Source of the DNA: a bacterium
Lineage (GTDB): Bacteria; SZUA-182; SZUA-191
Direction of reading: 5' to 3'
Assembly: GCA_003230535.1 (NCBI GenBank)
Contig: QIEW01000177.1
Coordinates: 1 to 11,119 of the forward strand
DNA length: 11,119 bases
Shown here: in pieces, positions 7,563 to 11,119 of the stretch
How positions within the stretch are numbered: the stretch's first letter is position 1
Layout of the letters: every line of letters begins with the position of its first letter
The notes under the pieces: generated by a model
Told to the model about the DNA's origin: nothing
Databases searched by the model: none
The model's input: the letters and a program-made list of their open reading frames with translations, nothing else
Program-made: the position numbers and the translations under genes

Positions 7563-8251
7563 ATGATCCCCCAGAGCTGCGCCAGACGGTAAGAGAGGCT
7601 TTTGGCGCTCTACGAACACACCTTGATAAGCTTCCCCACCCGCCGGTGGTGGTGGATGCCGGCTGCGGGAGAGGTACGGTTCTGGGAGGGCTGTTGCGAG
7701 AGCATGTTCCCCAGGCCGCCCTTATTGGAGTGGACATAAATGGTTATGCCCGGCAAAATTCCCAGGCCAGGTATTTCTTAATTAACGATTTGGCCTCCCT
7801 CTGTTTCAAAGCCGCAGCTTGCGATGTAATTATGAGCGCCTGGGTTTTAGAACATATACCGGACTATCAAAAGGTGATTCATGATTGTTATCAGGTTCTC
7901 CGCAAGGGTGGGATTTGCATTTTTCTGGTACCAAATCCCCGGTCAGCGGAAGGGATGTTGGCAAAGCTTACCCCTCTCGCATTTCATAAGTTTATAAATG
8001 AGCGCCTGTTGGGGTGTCGGCACGGCAGTACCTTCCCGGTGTTCTATGCTTACAAGACCATGGACAACCTCGGGGCTGCATTCAAAGAGACGGGGTTTAG
8101 GAAAGTAAAGATCAGCGCTTATCCCAGCTTGTCTTTTCGCTTCAGAAATAGACCTATGCTGGCCAATCTTGCCGAAACCTATGACAGGCTGCTCAGAAAA
8201 ATGGGCGCTGGAAAATGGATGCCCGATATTTTGGCGCTGGCTGAAAAGTAA
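7559..8251 (+). CDS. Class I SAM-dependent methyltransferase (UbiE/type 11-like)
   Basis: A 230-residue cytoplasmic methyltransferase. Motif I is VDAGCGRGT (32-40), GVDI (57-60) ends the second strand with the ribose-binding acid D59, and DVIMSAWVLEHIPD (89-102) is the motif IV/post-IV stretch. LRKGG (114-118) precedes a strand ending in VPNP. The C-terminal part (about 150-230) is less recognisable and probably contacts the substrate. It is distinct from the first methyltransferase in this window, being shorter and lacking the long insert. The ATG overlaps the hydrolase-like gene's stop by four bases (ATGA) and only a weak GAGAG precedes it, so translation probably depends on coupling. Its first 170 bases are much GC-richer (57-67%) than the rest (about 43-47%). 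The substrate is unknown; glycan or polyprenyl-linked sugar modification is inferred from context. Confidence 0.85.
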   Translation: MNDPPELRQTVREAFGALRTHLDKLPHPPVVVDAGCGRGTVLGGLLREHVPQAALIGVDINGYARQNSQARYFLINDLASLCFKAAACDVIMSAWVLEHIPDYQKVIHDCYQVLRKGGICIFLVPNPRSAEGMLAKLTPLAFHKFINERLLGCRHGSTFPVFYAYKTMDNLGAAFKETGFRKVKISAYPSLSFRFRNRPMLANLAETYDRLLRKMGAGKWMPDILALAEK

Positions 8252-8254
8252 GCT

Positions 8255-8407
8255 TTACATTTCAAATTTGGCCTCCCACCCGAATAATTCGGGGTCATAA
8301 ACACGCTCGGAGTTGGTCGCTTCCATAGCGGAAGTTTTCGGTAATTTGTATGAAAAAATTTGTTTCTTGGCGGCTGTTTTGTAAGTGGTTGTATTGAAAT
8401 AATATTA
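8255..8407 (-). pseudogene. Decayed minus-strand coding fragment of unknown family
   Basis: In the gap between the second methyltransferase and the Alg14-like gene, the minus strand has a 49-codon open stretch bounded by in-frame TAA codons (8405-8407 upstream, 8255-8257 as its own stop). The translation has protein-like composition and ends with SERVYDPELFGWEAKFEM and the stop. An internal ATG at 8329-8331 could start only 23 codons. This looks more like the 3' remnant of a larger gene, for example a transposase or other displaced protein, than an intact small gene. I do not recognise the family. A small palindrome, CCCGAA/TTCGGG (8279-8293), lies within it and could alternatively mark a non-coding repeat. 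Confidence 0.4.
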
Positions 8408-8408
8408 T
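8379..8408 (+). promoter_or_regulatory. Possible sigma-70 promoter for the Alg14/Alg13 pair
   Basis: TTGTAA (8379-8384, four of six to consensus) is followed after 18 bases by TATTAT (8403-8408, five of six). A transcript from here would have a leader of about 75 bases before the GTG start. The motif sits in AT-rich DNA where chance matches are common, and it overlaps the decayed antisense fragment. Confidence 0.3.
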
Positions 8409-8472
8409 CAATGTTTGCCGTGAATTTGTGAATAATCCGGGCCCAAAACCCCTTTTAGTCTGTTGCCGTATT

Positions 8473-8478
8473 GGAGGT
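8473..8478 (+). promoter_or_regulatory. Ribosome binding site deciding the Alg14-like start
   Basis: GGAGGT lies ten bases before the GTG at 8489. It overlaps the positions of a possible TTG start at 8471, which has no such signal upstream. This favours the GTG, which also gives the typical Alg14 N-terminus with SSGGHL close to the start. Confidence 0.7.
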
Positions 8479-8488
8479 TAGCAAACAG

Positions 8489-8941
8489 GTGAAAATCTGC
8501 CTAGTATGTTCATCAGGCGGGCATCTTATCCAGTTACACAATTTAAGCTCCTGGTGGGGTAAACATGAGAGGTTTTGGGTAACCTTTGATAAACCGGATG
8601 CCATATCTCTCCTGAAGAGGGAAAAGGTTTATTTTGCTTATCAGCCCCTTAATAGAAGAAATATTATGAACCACATAAGGAATACCTGGCTGGCATTTAA
8701 GATTCTGCTTAAGGAGAGGCCCTCGCTTGTCATCTCAACGGGCGCCGCAGTGGCTGTTCCTTTCTTTTATGGAGGCAAGCTGTTGGGGGCAAAATTAATC
8801 TATCTGGAGGTTTATGATCGCATAGATGCGGCTACACTGACCGGCAGGCTCCTCTACCCAATTACGGATAAGTTTTTAGTCCAGTGGGAAGAGCAGAAAC
8901 GATTTTATCACAAGGGCGAGTTTTGGGGGCAGGCGCTATGA
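8489..8941 (+). CDS. Alg14-like subunit of a two-part glycosyltransferase (PssD/Cps14F type)
   Basis: A 150-residue protein, the partner that binds and recruits the catalytic Alg13-like subunit in bipartite GT-B enzymes (Alg13/Alg14 in eukaryotes; PssD/PssE and Cps14F/G in bacteria). The N-terminus MKICLVCSSGGHL carries the glycine-rich SSGGHL loop at 8-13. ISTGAAVAVPF and YLEVYDR are the other conserved stretches, and LVQWEEQKRFY near the end is typical. It has no N-terminal membrane anchor but may associate with the membrane through the amphipathic regions around RNTWLAFKILL. I chose GTG 8489 over the upstream TTG because of the Shine-Dalgarno placement. It overlaps the next gene by ATGA. 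The donor is probably a UDP-sugar by family analogy; which one is not readable. Confidence 0.86.
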   Translation: MKICLVCSSGGHLIQLHNLSSWWGKHERFWVTFDKPDAISLLKREKVYFAYQPLNRRNIMNHIRNTWLAFKILLKERPSLVISTGAAVAVPFFYGGKLLGAKLIYLEVYDRIDAATLTGRLLYPITDKFLVQWEEQKRFYHKGEFWGQAL

Positions 8942-9444
8942 TTTTTGTTACCGTCGGAACCTGGGAGTACCAATTTAATAGATTGGTAAAGGAAGTTGAT
9001 GAACTAAAAGAGCGGGGGATAATTCCAGAGGATGTTTTTATTCAAACGGGTTATTCCACCTATATTCCCCGGTTCTGCTCTTACAAAGACCTGATTACTT
9101 ACCAGGAAATGATAGAGAATATTAAAGAGGCGTCTATTGTTATCGCCCACGGCGGCCCAGGCAGTATAATGTTAGCCCTACAGTATGGGAAAATACCCAT
9201 TGTGGCGCCCCGTAATAACAGCAAGTATGGCGAACATGTCAACGATCATCAAATTGATTTCGCCCGGCGGCTTGAACAGGGAAATAGAATTATTGCGGTT
9301 TATGATATTGGAGAGTTAAGAGCAAAAATAAAGAATTATAGTACATTATGCAAGAAGCTGGAAAAACCAAGCGCCCGTGGTCATCAGCTATCCAGGCTGG
9401 TCCATAATCTGGAGAAATACTGCCGCAGCATCTGGACAGAGTAA
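8938..9444 (+). CDS. Alg13-like catalytic subunit of a two-part glycosyltransferase (PssE/Cps14G type, GT28 C-terminal fold)
   Basis: A 168-residue protein equivalent to the C-terminal half of GT28/MurG-like GT-B enzymes, which binds the nucleotide-sugar donor. MIFVTVGTWEYQFNRL is the classic N-terminus, HGGPGS (71-76) is the donor phosphate/uracil loop, and GEHVNDHQ (98-105) is the conserved segment contacting the sugar. Together with the upstream Alg14-like subunit it should add the second sugar to an undecaprenyl-diphosphate-linked primer; in characterised bacterial pairs this is a galactose, glucose or glucuronic acid addition. The ATG at 8938 overlaps the Alg14-like stop by four bases and has a GGGGG-AGG purine run just upstream. 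An ATG at 8884 in the same frame lies within the previous gene and would add residues not seen in the family. Confidence 0.9.
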   Translation: MIFVTVGTWEYQFNRLVKEVDELKERGIIPEDVFIQTGYSTYIPRFCSYKDLITYQEMIENIKEASIVIAHGGPGSIMLALQYGKIPIVAPRNNSKYGEHVNDHQIDFARRLEQGNRIIAVYDIGELRAKIKNYSTLCKKLEKPSARGHQLSRLVHNLEKYCRSIWTE

Positions 9445-9588
9445 ACACAAGCGGTTGTTAGCGCTGCGGCGTAGACATTTTTAAAATATGGCAACAGATA
9501 ACATATTGAAAATGCAAGCGCTAATACGCTGGAAGAGCGTTTACCTTACGATTGCTATACATATCCTCATTAAGGCAGGTGAAATGTT

Positions 9589-10668
9589 ATGGCTGACAGC
9601 TTGATATTTACCTTTACTCTGGCTTTTCTCATCTCGCTTGGTATAACGCCGCTTATTAGAAGATACGGCAATGGTAATGGCTTGGTGGATTGCCCGGATG
9701 AGCGGAAGGTACATAGCGCGGCTATACCCCGGCTGGGGGGAATATCTATCTATATCGCTTTTTTCCTGCCGCTTTCTGTGATATACTTATCGCAACACAT
9801 TGATTTCATTAAAATGAAGTTACTTGCCGGACTCATAATAGGCAGCAGCATTGTTTTCGCTTCCGGTGTTTATGATGATATTAAGGGTATCGGGGCCTGG
9901 CATAAATTGTTGGTGCAGATATTGGCCTCCATTATCCTGTATTATTTTGATATTCGTATTAACATAATCTCCAATCCCTTTGGGGAGCCTTTCCGCTTAG
10001 GCTGGCTGAGTATGCCGTTTACTGTGCTGTGGATTGCGGGTATAACCAATGCTATAAATCTCATAGATGGAATTGATGGATTAGCGGCCGGTATTTCTAT
10101 TATGGTGTGTCTTACCTCAGTAAGCCTTTCGCTTTATCGAGGCAACCCTCTGGTGGCGCTTCTGGGTGCGGCTCTGGGGGGTGCGGTTTTGGGCTTTCTC
10201 CCATATAACCTTAATCCGGCCAGCATTTTTATGGGAGACTCGGGAAGCCTGTTTTTGGGAGTTAACATTGCTTGTTTCGCTATTTTGGGTTTACAGAAAA
10301 GCTGTGTTTCAACTTCAATCCTTGTCCCCATTATTGCACTTGGGCTGCCAATTATGGATACTCTCTTAGCCATAGCCAGAAGATTTTTTAAAAAAGTCCC
10401 TATATTTACCGCAGACAAAGAGCATTGCCATCACAAACTGCTGGGGAAAGGTTATTCTCATAAACAGGCAGTCACTATACTTTATGCTCTGTGTGTATTC
10501 TTCAGCTTAGCTGCCTTTTGCATGGCTCTGGCTTCTAATATGGTGGCCGCTTTAATTTTGGCGCTGGTTATTGTAGTAGCTTTTGTCTTCGTGCGCGTTC
10601 TTGGTTATTTTGATTATATACCGATCAGAAAAATAAAACTCAGTATAGCCGAAAAATCAAGAGATTAG
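9589..10668 (+). CDS. Undecaprenyl-phosphate sugar-1-phosphate transferase (WecA/TagO/MraY family)
   Basis: A 359-residue inner-membrane enzyme with about ten to eleven helices that transfers a sugar-1-phosphate, usually GlcNAc-1-P from UDP-GlcNAc, to undecaprenyl phosphate, starting a lipid-linked glycan. Family motifs are complete: PDERKVH (36-42), PRLGG (47-51), the D96-D97 pair, NAINLIDGIDGLA (154-166), GDSGS (216-220), D257, and DKEHCHH (276-282), a variant of the usual HIHH motif with Cys for Ile. The H-x-HH signature is nearer WecA/TagO than MraY. The ATG is preceded by AGGCAGGTGA at about 9573-9582. The 144-base gap upstream shows no convincing promoter: TAGACA at 9472-9477 lacks a good -10. 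The gene is followed by mobile or repeat DNA, so it may end the locus. Confidence 0.93.
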   Translation: MADSLIFTFTLAFLISLGITPLIRRYGNGNGLVDCPDERKVHSAAIPRLGGISIYIAFFLPLSVIYLSQHIDFIKMKLLAGLIIGSSIVFASGVYDDIKGIGAWHKLLVQILASIILYYFDIRINIISNPFGEPFRLGWLSMPFTVLWIAGITNAINLIDGIDGLAAGISIMVCLTSVSLSLYRGNPLVALLGAALGGAVLGFLPYNLNPASIFMGDSGSLFLGVNIACFAILGLQKSCVSTSILVPIIALGLPIMDTLLAIARRFFKKVPIFTADKEHCHHKLLGKGYSHKQAVTILYALCVFFSLAAFCMALASNMVAALILALVIVVAFVFVRVLGYFDYIPIRKIKLSIAEKSRD

Positions 10669-10671
10669 CAG

Positions 10672-10853
10672 CTAGAGTCGTGTCAACCGAAAATTGACTG
10701 ATATGATTTTTATTCCCCCCTCACCTCGGTCCTCTCCCCCCAGGGGAGAGGAAGCAGGAATAGTCCCTTCTCCCCTGGGGGGAGAAGGTTAGGATGAGGG
10801 GGGGATAAAACAACCAATGAATTTACGACACATTAGAGTTGACACGACACTAG
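10672..10853. mobile_element. MITE-like element with 16-bp terminal inverted repeats
   Basis: CTAGAGTCGTGTCAAC (10672-10687) and GTTGACACGACACTAG (10838-10853) are inverted repeats at 15 of 16 positions. The inner part is also a long imperfect palindrome: 10714-10752 pairs with 10764-10806, both containing TCTCCCC/CAGGGGAGA stems, around an 11-base centre (10753-10763). CTAG at both ends fits a CTAG or TA target duplication, as made by IS5-group or IS630/Tc1-mariner-type transposases. About 182 bases and no ORF point to a non-autonomous element that would need a transposase in trans. Confidence 0.7.
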
Positions 10854-10894
10854 TGTACCGTTTCGTAAGTCATTAGGTTTATCCTGCATTATTT

Positions 10895-10986
10895 TGTCAT
10901 TCCTGCGAAAGCAGGAATCCAGTAATGGCTCCAGGTTCTACCTGGTTTTTTGTCGGTCTGGATTCCTGGTCAAGCCAGGAATGACA
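10895..10986. repeat. 92-bp inverted repeat with ATTCCTGCGAAAGCAGGAAT unit (dRS3-like)
   Basis: The left arm (10895-10922) begins TGTCATTCCTG and the right arm (10958-10986) ends CAGGAATGACA. Each arm is itself a hairpin: ATTCCTGC/GCAGGAAT on the left, and TTCCTGG/CCAGGAA around TCAAG on the right. CCAGGT/ACCTGG (10931-10945) forms a third hairpin in the middle. The unit resembles the neisserial dRS3 repeat (ATTCCC, 8 bases, GGGAAT) with CCT/AGG replacing CCC/GGG. Similar units are widespread in environmental bacterial genomes. Confidence 0.7.
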
Positions 10987-11032
10987 GACTTTATAAACCC
11001 AGTTATTTACAAAATGGTGTATTAGAGCGAGC

Positions 11033-11111
11033 CTTTTGCAAAAGTCATTTTAAAGAAGTTAGCCATACTATATGTTGGGGCAGTGGCCCCAACACTACCC
11101 GTATAGGGTAG
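11033..11111. repeat. Cluster of three perfect palindromes at the window edge
   Basis: CTTTTGCAAAAG (11033-11044) is a perfect 12-bp palindrome. GTTGGGGC (11074-11081) pairs with GCCCCAAC (11086-11093). CTACCC (11095-11100) pairs with GGGTAG (11106-11111). The last two are adjacent and probably belong to a further repeat element cut by the window end. None has a following T-run. Confidence 0.55.
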
Positions 11112-11119
11112 GCCAGGGC

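Larger units (their letters stand above)
10669..11119. other. Gene-free right flank filled with repeats
   Basis: About 450 bases with no credible ORF. In order they hold a MITE-like element, some 40 bases of unassigned DNA (10854-10894), an ATTCCTG-type inverted repeat, about 45 AT-rich bases, and a run of small hairpins up to the window edge. No T-tailed terminator directly follows the WecA-like gene. This density of repeats suggests the end of the operon or a boundary of the polysaccharide locus. Confidence 0.7.

Noticed and set aside
7238-7737. Overlapping minus-strand open frames opposite the hydrolase-like and methyltransferase genes
   Set aside because: They coincide with the GC-rich block, where stop codons are rare, and lie antisense to well-supported genes with family motifs.
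9445-9588. Promoter upstream of the WecA-like gene (TAGACA at 9472-9477)
   Set aside because: No acceptable -10 hexamer lies at 16-19 bases; the best match is only two of six at 17 bases.
10134-10418. Minus-strand and alternative-frame open stretches inside the WecA-like gene
   Set aside because: The + frame carries every family motif, so these are shadows.

Overview
The window is a bacterial surface-polysaccharide locus of about 45% GC by eye, with all nine supported genes on the + strand. No gene here fixes the taxonomy. Dispersed palindromes in nearly every long gap resemble those in environmental genomes of anaerobic or subsurface bacteria, such as Peptococcia-like Firmicutes, Nitrospirota, Omnitrophota and deltaproteobacterial groups. 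I would not name a species or decide between Gram types.

Layout: a Wzx-type flippase (19-1518); a gap of GC-rich palindromes; a class I SAM methyltransferase (1745-2650); a 400-base gap filled by two hairpin-bearing elements between two copies of a 40-bp direct repeat; then a tight block of four genes (3051-8251). These encode an alkaline-phosphatase-superfamily phosphodiesterase, a Wzy/WaaL-type polymerase or ligase, a secreted clan-A glycoside-hydrolase-like protein and a second methyltransferase. Their junctions overlap by 4, 14 and 4 bases, so translational coupling is likely. A gap with a decayed minus-strand coding fragment follows, then a split Alg14/Alg13-type glycosyltransferase (8489-9444, 4-base overlap) and a WecA/TagO-type sugar-1-phosphate transferase (9589-10668). 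The last 450 bases hold no gene, but contain a MITE-like element with 16-bp terminal inverted repeats, a 92-bp inverted repeat and a run of small hairpins.

A working model from family knowledge: the WecA-like enzyme loads the first sugar phosphate on undecaprenyl phosphate; the Alg13/14-like pair adds a sugar; methyltransferases may modify or cap the glycan; Wzx flips the lipid-linked unit; the Wzy/WaaL-like protein polymerises or transfers it outside the membrane; and the exported hydrolase-like protein may trim or remodel the product. The phosphodiesterase-like protein has no assigned role. Further glycosyltransferases and any chain-length regulator would have to lie outside the window.

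The most unusual material is non-coding or mosaic: the 40-bp duplication of a gene's 3' end around nested hairpin elements, the CTAG-flanked MITE, the decayed antisense fragment at 8255-8407, and a GC-rich block (about 7060-7730) across a gene boundary. I found no convincing new defence or RNA-guided system.
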